Part shown: positions 33,952 through 42,316 of the stretch, piece by piece
How the letters are laid out: every line of letters begins with the position of its first letter
Position numbering within the stretch: the first letter of the stretch is position 1
Origin: Rhizobium sp.
Lineage (GTDB): Bacteria > Pseudomonadota > Alphaproteobacteria > Rhizobiales > Rhizobiaceae
Direction of reading: 5' to 3'
Assembly (NCBI GenBank): GCA_019739215.1
Contig: JAHHDR010000009.1
Coordinates: 1 to 52,190, forward strand
DNA length: 52,190 nucleotides
Notes under the pieces: model-generated
Databases searched by the model: none
The model's input: the letters and a program-made list of their open reading frames with translations, nothing else
Told to the model about the DNA's origin: nothing
Translations under genes and position numbers: made by a program

Positions 33952-34836
33952 ATGATGCACGATTTCAACGCGCTCGCAGTCTTTGCTGTCGTTGCGGACG
34001 AAAAGAGTTTCCGGGCTGCCGCCGATCGCATCGGCGTGACGCGTTCAGCGGTCAGCCAGTCGATCCGCAAACTCGAGGAGACGCTGGGCATCGCGCTCGT
34101 GGCTCGCACGACCCGCAGCGTTGCTTTGACGGAAGCCGGTGAGCGGCTTTACGGCCAGATCGCTCCCTCCCTCGCCGAGATGAACGGTGCGCTGGAGGCG
34201 ACTGCGAACCTGCGTGGCAAGCCGCGAGGACAACTCAATCTCGCAGTGTCTTCGATCGCCGAGAGCTTTCTCTCCGGCCCCTTGCTCGCACGTTTCACGA
34301 ACGACAATCCCGAGGTGAAGCTGCATGTCACTGTGACCGACGAGGAATTCGATATCGTCGCAGAGGGTTATGATGCGGGTGTCCGACTTGGTGAGGTGAT
34401 CGCGCAGGACATGATCGCCGTTCCCGTGTCCGGCAATCTGCGGCAACTGGCCGTGGCATCACCGGCTTATCTCGCAGAATTCGGCCACCCCGCACATCCG
34501 CGCGATCTCGCAAACCATCGCTGCATAGGCTGGCGGTCGGGGCTGCAGGTCGCGCCCTATCGCTGGGAGTTTGCCGAAAACGGCAAGGAGTTTTCCGTCG
34601 CGGTCGCCGACACCATCACCACCACCGACATGGCGCTGATGGTGAAACTCGCAATCGCCGGTGCGGGCATCACTTTCGGCATGGAGGATTCGTTCGAGGC
34701 ACCGCTTTGCCGCGGCGAATTGGTGCCGGTCCTCGAGGCGTACTGCCCTTCTTTCCAAGGCTTCTATCTCTACTACCCCAGTCGGCGGAACATGGCGCCG
34801 AAACTGCGCGCCCTGATCGACCACCTCAAACGATAG
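33952..34836 (+). CDS. LysR-family transcriptional regulator
   Basis: 294 residues, standard length. The N-terminal HTH is clear (FRAAADRIGVTRSAVSQSIRKLEETLGIALVARTTRSVAL), followed by the linker helix and a periplasmic-binding-protein-like effector domain (from about residue 90). By family habit it should regulate the divergent SDR-Atu4866 operon from the 111-bp shared region. The effector cannot be predicted. The start is the first of two tandem ATG codons. Confidence 0.93.
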   Translation: MMHDFNALAVFAVVADEKSFRAAADRIGVTRSAVSQSIRKLEETLGIALVARTTRSVALTEAGERLYGQIAPSLAEMNGALEATANLRGKPRGQLNLAVSSIAESFLSGPLLARFTNDNPEVKLHVTVTDEEFDIVAEGYDAGVRLGEVIAQDMIAVPVSGNLRQLAVASPAYLAEFGHPAHPRDLANHRCIGWRSGLQVAPYRWEFAENGKEFSVAVADTITTTDMALMVKLAIAGAGITFGMEDSFEAPLCRGELVPVLEAYCPSFQGFYLYYPSRRNMAPKLRALIDHLKR

Positions 34837-34901
34837 AGACTTCGGTACATTCAACTCTGGTCAATATTGACACGGGCGAAGATCCGCTGGAGCCTTGGAG
34901 T

Positions 34902-35789
34902 ATGCCACTCACCCACGCCCCCTATGCCGGCCCTACGCGTCCCTTCACGATCGGCCTCTCTGCCCTCAACCCGGCTCGCTGGATCGAACCCGACGCGGAT
35001 CTAGACCGATACCTCACGGAAAAGCGCGAGCTTGCGGAAACCCGCCTCACCGAAGTCTTCCGCGCCACCCAAGACAGCCTAGCCGCCCAACAGGAATGTC
35101 TGGCCGAACTCCTCTCGCATCTGGAGACCCATCATTCGCAGCTTTACCGCCGCGACAGCGACTTCCTGCAGATCGCTGGCCACACCGCCGACATTTCTGA
35201 TCAGACCATCCCCCCGCTCCTGCGCGCCGGGCTGCTCGTCCAGGATGACCTCGTCATCATGATGAAGCGCGAGGCGGGCTGGTTCATCGCCGCCGCACAC
35301 CTTTCCTTCCCCTCTTCATGGCTACTCGCGGAAAAGTTCAACCGGCCGATGGAAGAGGTCCACGAACATGTACCCGGCTTCGAGGGTGGGACACGCAATG
35401 CCGCGATGATCAACCGCATCTTCGACAATCTCGCACCCGGCTTGCCCGCCGAACGCTTCAATTGGTCGATCAACTGGCAGGAAAAGCTTTTCCATCCTGA
35501 GACGGGGCGCAACGATGCGGCCGATCCGGACGTGGCCGTCGTCCGTGTCGAGCGTCAGACCTTGACGAAACTGCCGCAGACAGGTGCTATCGTCTTCACG
35601 ATCCGCATCTATCTCGACCCCGTCATTCTGTTCAAAAAACACCCGGACGGCAGGCGTCTCGCCCTGGCGCTCGCGGAGCAGCTGGAGGGGCTGAGCGACC
35701 CCCAGCTTCGATACAAAGGCCTCGACATACAGCGCGACCGCCTCGTGTCGCGCCTGCGGCAAGATGCAGCGTCGGAAAATAATATCTGA
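34902..35789 (+). CDS. DUF3445 (heme-dependent oxidative N-demethylase-like) protein
   Basis: 295 residues from ATG 34902, preceded by TTGGAG. The longer open frame begins inside the LysR gene and is rejected. The family motifs are present: FTIGLSALNPARWIE, FLQIAGHTADISDQ, WFIAAAHLSFPSSWLL, EKFNRPMEEVHEHVPGF and FNWSINWQEKLFHP. DUF3445 proteins include heme-dependent oxidative N-demethylase subunits, so heme binding is possible, but the substrate is unknown. It follows the LysR gene by 65 bases and may be a separate unit. Confidence 0.87.
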   Translation: MPLTHAPYAGPTRPFTIGLSALNPARWIEPDADLDRYLTEKRELAETRLTEVFRATQDSLAAQQECLAELLSHLETHHSQLYRRDSDFLQIAGHTADISDQTIPPLLRAGLLVQDDLVIMMKREAGWFIAAAHLSFPSSWLLAEKFNRPMEEVHEHVPGFEGGTRNAAMINRIFDNLAPGLPAERFNWSINWQEKLFHPETGRNDAADPDVAVVRVERQTLTKLPQTGAIVFTIRIYLDPVILFKKHPDGRRLALALAEQLEGLSDPQLRYKGLDIQRDRLVSRLRQDAASENNI

Positions 35790-35924
35790 GAGCCCCTGGC
35801 CCCTCGTCCTCACCCTTTATTGTGTCAGAGTTTTGTGATCTAGAACCGCCATTATAGCTCCGGCCGCACAAGACAGGCCGGAAACACGGCCCAGGCAAGA
35901 AACCGGGCCTCCAAGGAGACGCAA

Positions 35925-37367
35925 ATGAGCGAAATGACCTACCCGGTTTATGGCGAGATCACCGGCCCGATCGTGATGATCGGCTTCGGCTCGATCGGCC
36001 GCGGCACCCTGCCGTTGATCGAACGACACTTCAAGTTCGACAAGAGCCGGATGGTTGTCATCGACCCGCGCAACGACGAGGCAGAGCTTCTCGCCAAGCA
36101 CGGCATCAAGCACATCCAGGCGCATGTCACCAAGGACAATTACAAGAAGCTGCTAAAGCCGCTTCTCACGGAAGGCGAAGGCCAGGGCTTCTGCGTCAAC
36201 CTGTCGGTCGACACCGGCTCGCTCGACCTGATGAAGCTCTGCCGCAAGCTCGACGTGCTCTACATCGACACGGTCGTCGAGCCCTGGCTCGGCTTCTACT
36301 TCGACAAGAACATGAAGAATTCCGAGCGCACCAACTATGCGCTGCGCGAAACCGTGCGCCAGGAAAAGGCGAAGAACCCGGGCGGCACGACGGCCGTCTC
36401 CACCTGTGGCGCAAACCCGGGCATGGTCTCCTGGTTCGTCAAGCAGGGCCTCGTCAATCTCGCCCATGAAATCGGCCTGAAATTCGAAGAGCCCGACCAG
36501 CACGATCGTGACGGCTGGGCCAAGCTGATGAAGAAGGTCGGCGTCAAGGGCGTTCACATCGCCGAGCGCGACACCCAGCGCACCAAGAACCCGAAGCCGC
36601 TCAACGTCTTCTGGAACACATGGTCTGCCGAAGGCTTCATCTCGGAAGGTCTGCAGCCGTCCGAACTCGGCTGGGGCACCCATGAAAACTGGATGCCGAA
36701 GAACGCCAAGAAGCACAAGAAGGGCTGCAAGGCAGCGATCTATCTGGAGCAGCCGGGTGCCAACACCCGCGTTCGCACCTGGTGCCCGACGCCCGGCCCG
36801 CAATACGGTTTCCTCGTCACGCACAACGAGTCGATCTCCATCGCCGACTACTTCACCGTCGAGAAGGATGGCGAAGTCGTCTACCGTCCGACCTGCCACT
36901 ATGCCTATCACCCTGCCAATGACGCCGTGCTTTCGCTGCACGAGATGTTCGGCAATGGCGGCACGCAGCAGCCTGTCCTCCACGTCCTGAACGAGGACGA
37001 ACTGGTCGACGGCGTCGATGAACTCGGCGTGCTGCTCTACGGCCACGAGAAGAACGCCTACTGGTTCGGTTCGCGCCTGTCGCTGGAAGAAACCCGTCGC
37101 ATCGCGCCTTACCAGAACGCAACCGGCCTGCAGGTGACCTCTGCCGTCCTCGCCGGGATGGTTTGGGCCATCGAGAACCCGAAGGCCGGCATCGTCGAGT
37201 CCGACGAGATGGATTACAAGCGCTGCCTCGAAGTGCAGTCGCCCTATCTCGGCCCCGTCGAAGGCCACTACACCGACTGGACCCCGCTCGACGGTCGCCC
37301 GGGCCTCTTCCCGGAAGACCTGGACGAAAAGGATCCGTGGCAGTTCCGGAACATCCTCGTTCGCTGA
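35925..37367 (+). CDS. hss: Homospermidine synthase
   Basis: 480 residues, full length. It makes sym-homospermidine from putrescine with NAD+ as cofactor; homospermidine is a major polyamine of rhizobia. The N-terminal Rossmann loop is VMIGFGSIGRGTLPLI, followed by VVIDPRNDEAELLAK. The C-terminal saccharopine-dehydrogenase-like domain carries TTAVSTCGANPGMVSWF and VRTWCPTPGPQYGFLV. A strong ribosome-binding site AAGGAGA lies 7 bases before the ATG. A terminator follows directly at 37387-37413, so it is monocistronic. Confidence 0.96.
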   Translation: MSEMTYPVYGEITGPIVMIGFGSIGRGTLPLIERHFKFDKSRMVVIDPRNDEAELLAKHGIKHIQAHVTKDNYKKLLKPLLTEGEGQGFCVNLSVDTGSLDLMKLCRKLDVLYIDTVVEPWLGFYFDKNMKNSERTNYALRETVRQEKAKNPGGTTAVSTCGANPGMVSWFVKQGLVNLAHEIGLKFEEPDQHDRDGWAKLMKKVGVKGVHIAERDTQRTKNPKPLNVFWNTWSAEGFISEGLQPSELGWGTHENWMPKNAKKHKKGCKAAIYLEQPGANTRVRTWCPTPGPQYGFLVTHNESISIADYFTVEKDGEVVYRPTCHYAYHPANDAVLSLHEMFGNGGTQQPVLHVLNEDELVDGVDELGVLLYGHEKNAYWFGSRLSLEETRRIAPYQNATGLQVTSAVLAGMVWAIENPKAGIVESDEMDYKRCLEVQSPYLGPVEGHYTDWTPLDGRPGLFPEDLDEKDPWQFRNILVR

Positions 37368-37386
37368 GAGTTCACGAACATTGGCG

Positions 37387-37413
37387 AGGCCCGCTTTTAC
37401 AGGCGGGCCTTTG
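37387..37413 (+). terminator. Terminator of hss
   Basis: A perfect 8-bp stem AGGCCCGC (37387-37394) and GCGGGCCT (37403-37410), with loop TTTTACAG, ends in a short T-run. It lies 20 bases after the hss stop. Confidence 0.8.
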
Positions 37414-37561
37414 TCATGCAACAGTTGCGACATCAAGGTCGGGATAACCTTGGCACCCCGGCCCTGGCGCCTTGCTTTGGTCAAGGCTTCGCGGCATGGT
37501 TTGCTTGAAGAATCGAGAGGCGGACGGCATTGCCGAACTGCCGTGAAGGTGGGAGACAAGA

Positions 37562-37924
37562 ATGAAAATCAGATCCCTGGTCGCGATCACCACAGCGAGC
37601 CTCGCACTTACGTCCTGTTATTCGAGCCCGCCACGCCAGTTGCCGGCCGTCCAGCAGGGCCCGTCGATCGAAGGCGCCTGGGTGGATCCGAACGGCATCG
37701 CGTCCACCTTCCAGGGCGGCACCTTCACCACGCGCACCACGGACTCCAATCAGATCCTCGCCTCGGGAACCTACACGCTGGTCAACGATCGCCTGGTTGA
37801 GATCAACATGACCTCGCTGGTTCGCAACACGCGGCAAAAGGTCAATTGCGCCCTGGTCACTCCGAGCCAGCTCAACTGCACCTCCGACAGCGGTGCACAA
37901 TTCTCCCTCGCCCGTCGCGGCTGA
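37562..37924 (+). CDS. omp10: Omp10-type outer-membrane lipoprotein
   Basis: 120 residues. The lipoprotein signal is MKIRSLVAITTASLALTSC, with Cys19 as the acylation site in the lipobox LTSC. The mature part matches the Brucella Omp10/rhizobial family (IEGAWVDPNGIASTFQGGTF, TRTTDSNQILASGTY, LVEINMTSLVRNTRQKVNCA, PSQLNCTSDSGAQFSLARR). It is expected in the outer membrane, and its molecular role is not defined. GGAG six bases before the ATG supports the start. Confidence 0.88.
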   Translation: MKIRSLVAITTASLALTSCYSSPPRQLPAVQQGPSIEGAWVDPNGIASTFQGGTFTTRTTDSNQILASGTYTLVNDRLVEINMTSLVRNTRQKVNCALVTPSQLNCTSDSGAQFSLARRG

Positions 37925-38132
37925 GAAGGAACCTCCAAGAGCGTGTTCAGAAGCGGCCCAAGTGGCCGCTTCTTGCGTTTCGGCATTGCCTAACATGCGT
38001 GACAAGGGGCGATTTTCGCTTGCCCTGTCCCGGTCTTGATGAAAACATCCGGCATCCGAATTCCGGCGCGCGGCTGTCATCCTCGTGTGCCAGACTGGGG
38101 TGAGATGGAATGGTTTGGAACAGGAGAACAAG

Positions 38133-40058
38133 ATGTTCAGACATTTGAAGATTGGCCTATTCAGCGCCTCGGTGCTGGCCCTGACGGCCGGAACCGCTCT
38201 GGCCGATTTCGAACTCAACATCCTGCACATCAACGATCTGCATTCGCGCATCGAAGCGATCGGCAAGACGGACTCCACCTGCTCTGAAGAGGACGCAGCC
38301 GCCAATGAGTGCTTCGGTGGCATCGCGAGGGTCAAGGCTGCGATCGACGCCCGCCGTGCCGAACTCTCTGGCAAGAATGTTCTGACGCTTGACGCGGGCG
38401 ACCAGTTCCAGGGCTCGCTCTTCTACACCACCTACAAGAGCGCGCCGATCGCCGACTTCATGAACGGCATCGGCTTTGACGCAATGGCGATCGGAAACCA
38501 CGAATTCGACGACGGCCCGGAAGAGCTTGCCAAGTTCATCGACGCGCTGAACTTCCCGATGATCTCAGGCAATACGCTGGCCGGTCTGAACTCGCCGGTC
38601 GCCGACAAATTCAAGCCTTACATTGTCAAGGAATTCGGTGATGAAAAGGTCGCCATCGTCTCCGTCCTCGCGACCGACACCGACGAGACCTCGTCGCCTG
38701 GCGACGCGATCCTGTTTGCCGATGAGATCGCCTATCTGAAGGAAGCCGTGACGGAGATCGAAGGCCAGGGCATCGACAAGATCGTGCTGCTCTCCCATGT
38801 CGGCTATCTCAGGGACCAGGAGATCGCGGCAGCCGTGGATGGCATCGACGTGATCGTCGGAGGCCACAGCCATACCCTGCTCTCCAACACCGACGAGAAG
38901 GCGGCTGGCCCCTACCCGACGCTCGTGAAGAACCCGGCCGGAACAGACGTACCGATCGTCCAGGCCTATGCCTATTCCAAATATCTCGGTGACCTGACGG
39001 TCGTCTTCGATGATGCCGGCGTGGTGAAGTCGACCTCTGGCGATACGAAGCTGCTCGACGCTTCCGTGACGCCGGATGAGGCTTACACCGCCAAGGTCGC
39101 AGAGCTGGGCGGACCGATCGAGGAATTGAAGACGAAGGAAATCGGGGCGATGGCAGAGGGAGTCGATGGCTCCCGCGAAACCTGCCGCGCCACGGAATGC
39201 ACCATGGGCAACCTCGTGGCCGACGCCATGGTGGATCGCGTCAAGGATCAAGGCGTCACCATCGCAATTCAGAACGGTGGCGGCCTGCGCGCCTCGATCG
39301 ACGCGGGCACCGTCACCATGGGCGAAGTCCTCACTGTCCTGCCCTTCCAGAATACGCTCGCCTCCTTCCAGCTCAAGGGTTCGGATGTGGTCGCAGCGCT
39401 CGAAAACGGCGTTGGACAGGTCGAGGAAGCCGCAGGTCGCTTCCCACAGGTCTCCGGCCTGAAATACACCGCCGATCTCAACAAGCCCGCCGGCAGCCGC
39501 ATCACCTCGGTCGAAGTCAAGGAGGGCGATGCCTTCGTCGCCATCGATCCGAACAAGGTCTACGGCGTCGCCACCAACAACTACATGCGCTCGGGTGGCG
39601 ACGGCTACGAGATATTCGCAACCGGCGGCCAGAATGCCTATGACTTCGGACCAGGCCTGGAGACGGTGGTGGCCGACTATCTCGCCAAGAACAATCCCTA
39701 CAAGCCCTACACGGATGGCCGCATTACCGTGATCGCCGCTGCAGCGTCGGCAGAGCCGGCCCCTGCCACGGCTGATGCCGCAACCACGCCCGCAGCACCC
39801 GCCACAACCGAGGCACCCGCCACCGCCGCCGCAACACCTGAAACCCCAGCCACTGCTGCGCCTGCGGCTACCGCCACGGAAACGGCGGCGGCCACTGCAG
39901 CGACCGTCTACAAGGTCGTTGCCGGTGACAGCCTCTGGAAGATCGCGGAAGCCACCTATGGCGACGGCATGTTCTGGAGCAAGATCGCCGAAGCGAACAC
40001 GCTTCGCAATCCGAACGTGATTTCGATCGGTCGCGAATTGCAGCTGCCGGCGAAGTAA
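38133..40058 (+). CDS. 5'-nucleotidase/metallophosphatase with C-terminal LysM domain
   Basis: 641 residues from ATG 38133 (CAGGAGA upstream). The signal peptide is about 24 residues (HLKIGLFSASVLALTAGTAL). The metallophosphatase domain has NILHINDLHSR, DAGDQFQGS, AIGNHEFDDG and VGGHSHT. The 5'-nucleotidase C-terminal domain has AIQNGGGLRASIDAG and NNYMRSGGDGYEIF. A 60-residue Ala/Pro/Thr linker then leads to one LysM domain (YKVVAGDSLWKIAEATYGDG, residues about 592-639). It should hydrolyse nucleotides in the periplasm while bound to peptidoglycan by LysM. A 15-bp-stem terminator follows. Confidence 0.93.
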   Translation: MFRHLKIGLFSASVLALTAGTALADFELNILHINDLHSRIEAIGKTDSTCSEEDAAANECFGGIARVKAAIDARRAELSGKNVLTLDAGDQFQGSLFYTTYKSAPIADFMNGIGFDAMAIGNHEFDDGPEELAKFIDALNFPMISGNTLAGLNSPVADKFKPYIVKEFGDEKVAIVSVLATDTDETSSPGDAILFADEIAYLKEAVTEIEGQGIDKIVLLSHVGYLRDQEIAAAVDGIDVIVGGHSHTLLSNTDEKAAGPYPTLVKNPAGTDVPIVQAYAYSKYLGDLTVVFDDAGVVKSTSGDTKLLDASVTPDEAYTAKVAELGGPIEELKTKEIGAMAEGVDGSRETCRATECTMGNLVADAMVDRVKDQGVTIAIQNGGGLRASIDAGTVTMGEVLTVLPFQNTLASFQLKGSDVVAALENGVGQVEEAAGRFPQVSGLKYTADLNKPAGSRITSVEVKEGDAFVAIDPNKVYGVATNNYMRSGGDGYEIFATGGQNAYDFGPGLETVVADYLAKNNPYKPYTDGRITVIAAAASAEPAPATADAATTPAAPATTEAPATAAATPETPATAAPAATATETAAATAATVYKVVAGDSLWKIAEATYGDGMFWSKIAEANTLRNPNVISIGRELQLPAK

Positions 40059-40076
40059 GCCAGTTTGCCGCATGCC

Positions 40077-40115
40077 AAAAGCCGGTCCGGGCTTCCCCGG
40101 ACCGGCTTTTGCTTT
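40077..40115 (+). terminator. Terminator after the 5'-nucleotidase gene
   Basis: A perfect 15-bp stem (AAAAGCCGGTCCGGG and CCCGGACCGGCTTTT) with loop CTTC, followed by GCTTTT. It is among the strongest terminators in the window. Confidence 0.9.
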
Positions 40116-40179
40116 TATCAGATGATCTCAACTGGCCATCCTCACGTATCGGTCGAAATCAATTCACCAGGACAACACA

Positions 40180-41214
40180 ATGAACGCACTCCCCGCCCAT
40201 TGGCCCTCCGAGCACCCCCCCGTGAATTTCGGCAAGGTCGGCGTGCTGCTTGTCAACCTCGGGACGCCCGACGGCACGGACTACCGATCGATGCGCCGTT
40301 ATCTCGAAGAGTTCCTGACCGACAAGCGCGTCATCGAGTGGTCGCGGTGGTTCTGGTATCCGATCCTTTACGGCATCGTCCTGAACAAGCGCCCGCAGAA
40401 GGTCGGCAAGGCCTATGAGGAGATCTGGAACAAGGATCTCGATGAGAGCTACCTGCGCACCTACACCCGCAGCCAGGCGGAGAAGTTGGCGGTCGCCCTG
40501 AAAGACCTGCCCAACGTGCATGTCGACTGGGCCATGCGTTACGGCCAGCCGGCCATCCAGGCGAAGATGAACGAGATGCAGAAGGCCGGTTGCGAGCGTA
40601 TCCTCGTCTATCCGCTCTATCCGCAATATGCTGCGGCGACGACGGCAACGGTGAACGACGAGGCTTTCAAGGCGCTTCTGAAGATGCGCTGGCAGCCGGC
40701 GCTGCGGACGGTACCGCAATATGCCGATGACCCGGTCTACATCGCAGCCCTCGCCAATTCGATCACCCAGCACCTCGCCACGCTCGACTGGGAGCCGGAA
40801 CTGGTGATCACCTCCTATCACGGTATCCCGAAGTCTTACTTCATGAAGGGCGACCCCTATCACTGCCAGTGTTACAAGACGACGCGCCTGCTGCGCGAGC
40901 ATCTCGGCTGGGAGAAGGAGAAGCTGATGGTCACCTTCCAGTCCCGCTTCGGGCCGGAAGAATGGCTGCAGCCCTATACCGACAAGACGGTAGAGAAGCT
41001 CGCAAAGGAAGGCGTCAAGCGCATTGCCATCCTGAACCCCGGCTTCGTCTCCGACTGCCTCGAGACGCTGGAGGAAATCGCCGGCGAAGCGGGAGAGGAC
41101 TTCCTGCACAATGGTGGTGAGAAATTCAGCCACATTCCCTGTCTCAACGACAGCGAAGACGGTATGCGTGTCATCGAAAACGTCGTCCGCCGTGAATTGC
41201 AGGGTTGGGCCTGA
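40180..41214 (+). CDS. hemH: Ferrochelatase
   Basis: 344 residues, normal length. It inserts Fe2+ into protoporphyrin IX, the last step of heme synthesis, at the inner face of the membrane. The start of the fold is VGVLLVNLGTPDGTDYRSMR. The active-site His is in VITSYHGIPKSYFMKGDPY, followed by CQCYKTTRLL, and the second acidic cluster is in PGFVSDCLETLEEI. It is a single gene between two terminators. Confidence 0.96.
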   Translation: MNALPAHWPSEHPPVNFGKVGVLLVNLGTPDGTDYRSMRRYLEEFLTDKRVIEWSRWFWYPILYGIVLNKRPQKVGKAYEEIWNKDLDESYLRTYTRSQAEKLAVALKDLPNVHVDWAMRYGQPAIQAKMNEMQKAGCERILVYPLYPQYAAATTATVNDEAFKALLKMRWQPALRTVPQYADDPVYIAALANSITQHLATLDWEPELVITSYHGIPKSYFMKGDPYHCQCYKTTRLLREHLGWEKEKLMVTFQSRFGPEEWLQPYTDKTVEKLAKEGVKRIAILNPGFVSDCLETLEEIAGEAGEDFLHNGGEKFSHIPCLNDSEDGMRVIENVVRRELQGWA

Positions 41215-41250
41215 GGCCTCACTCGAACGAGCCGCGATATCACATCAAGG

Positions 41251-41283
41251 AGGGGGCTGCCGATAAGGCGGGCCCCCTTTTCT
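41251..41283 (+). terminator. Terminator of hemH
   Basis: AGGGGGC (41251-41257) pairs with GCCCCCT (41272-41278). An inner GCC/GGC stem and a GATAA loop complete the hairpin, and TTTTCTC follows. Confidence 0.75.
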
Positions 41284-41627
41284 CTTGGCTTTGCATCCAG
41301 TTGCAAAAGAGGACTTGGCAAGCCGTCTGAAGCCGGCAAACGGATGCAACCCAAACGATGATCACCAGCGCATCCGCTTTCATCCATCGCCCATTTTCCA
41401 GCGGAGATGCACAATTTTAGTGCATAATTTCATTTGGTTAGGCTTTCACGGGGCACGTCACGCCACAACCGAAAAGACAACTCGAAGCTGTCATCAAGCG
41501 CAGATCGGGAGCGCTGCAGCGAGCCTAAATCATTGGATTATAATACAATTTCAGATAGGCGATTTCTTATATTAAGGTTCCATTTAGTAATGATCCCTAG
41601 AATTAGGGAGAGTTGAAGGAGACCACC
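41284..41627. other. AT-rich intergenic region upstream of the sensor-chemoreceptor pair
   Basis: No gene is visible in these 344 bases. The last 110 are clearly AT-rich compared with the rest of the window (for example the stretch around 41530-41590), which is typical of a promoter region. A perfect inverted repeat TCCCTA-GAAT-TAGGGA lies at 41592-41607, just ahead of the AAGGAG ribosome-binding site of the next gene, and could be an operator or an mRNA hairpin. Confidence 0.5.
41592..41607. promoter_or_regulatory. Short palindrome before the PDC-like gene
   Basis: A 6-bp perfect inverted repeat TCCCTA / TAGGGA with a 4-base spacer, 20 bases before the ATG at 41628 and directly upstream of the ribosome-binding site. 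It is a candidate operator. The assignment rests on symmetry and position only. Confidence 0.35.
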
Positions 41628-42236
41628 ATGAGATTTACTACGACCGCATTGGCAACGACATTCCTCGCCTTGTCGCTGACCACCGCGCATGCCGAACCGC
41701 CTCAGCCGGACATCGCCAAGCTCGTTTCTCCCGAACTCCTGGCACAGATCCAGGAGTTTATCTCGGCCGAGATCGTGACTGTGTCGGTCCAGGCACAAAA
41801 CTCCCGTCTGAACGATTTGACCCAGAACAAGATCGACGAGCTGGACAATCAGTGGAAGGCCGAGCGCGAGGCAGCCGACAAGCCGCTGATCGCCGCTACG
41901 CTTTCCAGCCCGCTCTCTGTCTATCTCGCGCGTATCCAGGGCAAGTCGCTCGGTCTATATCCCGAAATTTTCGTCATGGACCAGAACGGCCTCAATGTCG
42001 GCCAGAGCTCGATCACCAGCGATTTCTGGCAGGGCGACGAGGCAAAGTTCCAGAAAACCTATGATGTCTCGGATGATGCAATCTTCATCGACGAAGCAGA
42101 GTGGGACGACGAACTCAAGATCTGGCGCAACCAGGTGAGCTTCACGCTGCTCGACGGCACGAAGAAGAAGATCGGTGCCGTCACCGTCGAACTCAATCTC
42201 ACGGAACTCGAGCGCCGGGCTCTCGCCGGCAGCTGA
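41628..42236 (+). CDS. Secreted PDC/dCache-like sensor protein
   Basis: 202 residues from ATG 41628 (AAGGAG upstream; a TTG at 41613 is less likely). The signal peptide is about 22 residues ([18 protein letters not shown]). The mature protein begins with a long helix and then a PDC-type sensor fold ([58 protein letters not shown]). There is no membrane helix or signalling domain, so it is a free periplasmic protein. It lies 80 bases ahead of a chemoreceptor gene on the same strand, which suggests that it binds a ligand and signals through that receptor. This partnership is an inference. Confidence 0.8.
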   Translation: MRFTTTALATTFLALSLTTAHAEPPQPDIAKLVSPELLAQIQEFISAEIVTVSVQAQNSRLNDLTQNKIDELDNQWKAEREAADKPLIAATLSSPLSVYLARIQGKSLGLYPEIFVMDQNGLNVGQSSITSDFWQGDEAKFQKTYDVSDDAIFIDEAEWDDELKIWRNQVSFTLLDGTKKKIGAVTVELNLTELERRALAGS

Positions 42237-42316
42237 TCCGTCGACCACGACCCCATGATGGCGGCCGTCCTGTAAAAAATGACCCAATTCGACCCCGACC
42301 GGGACAGGATTTTACT

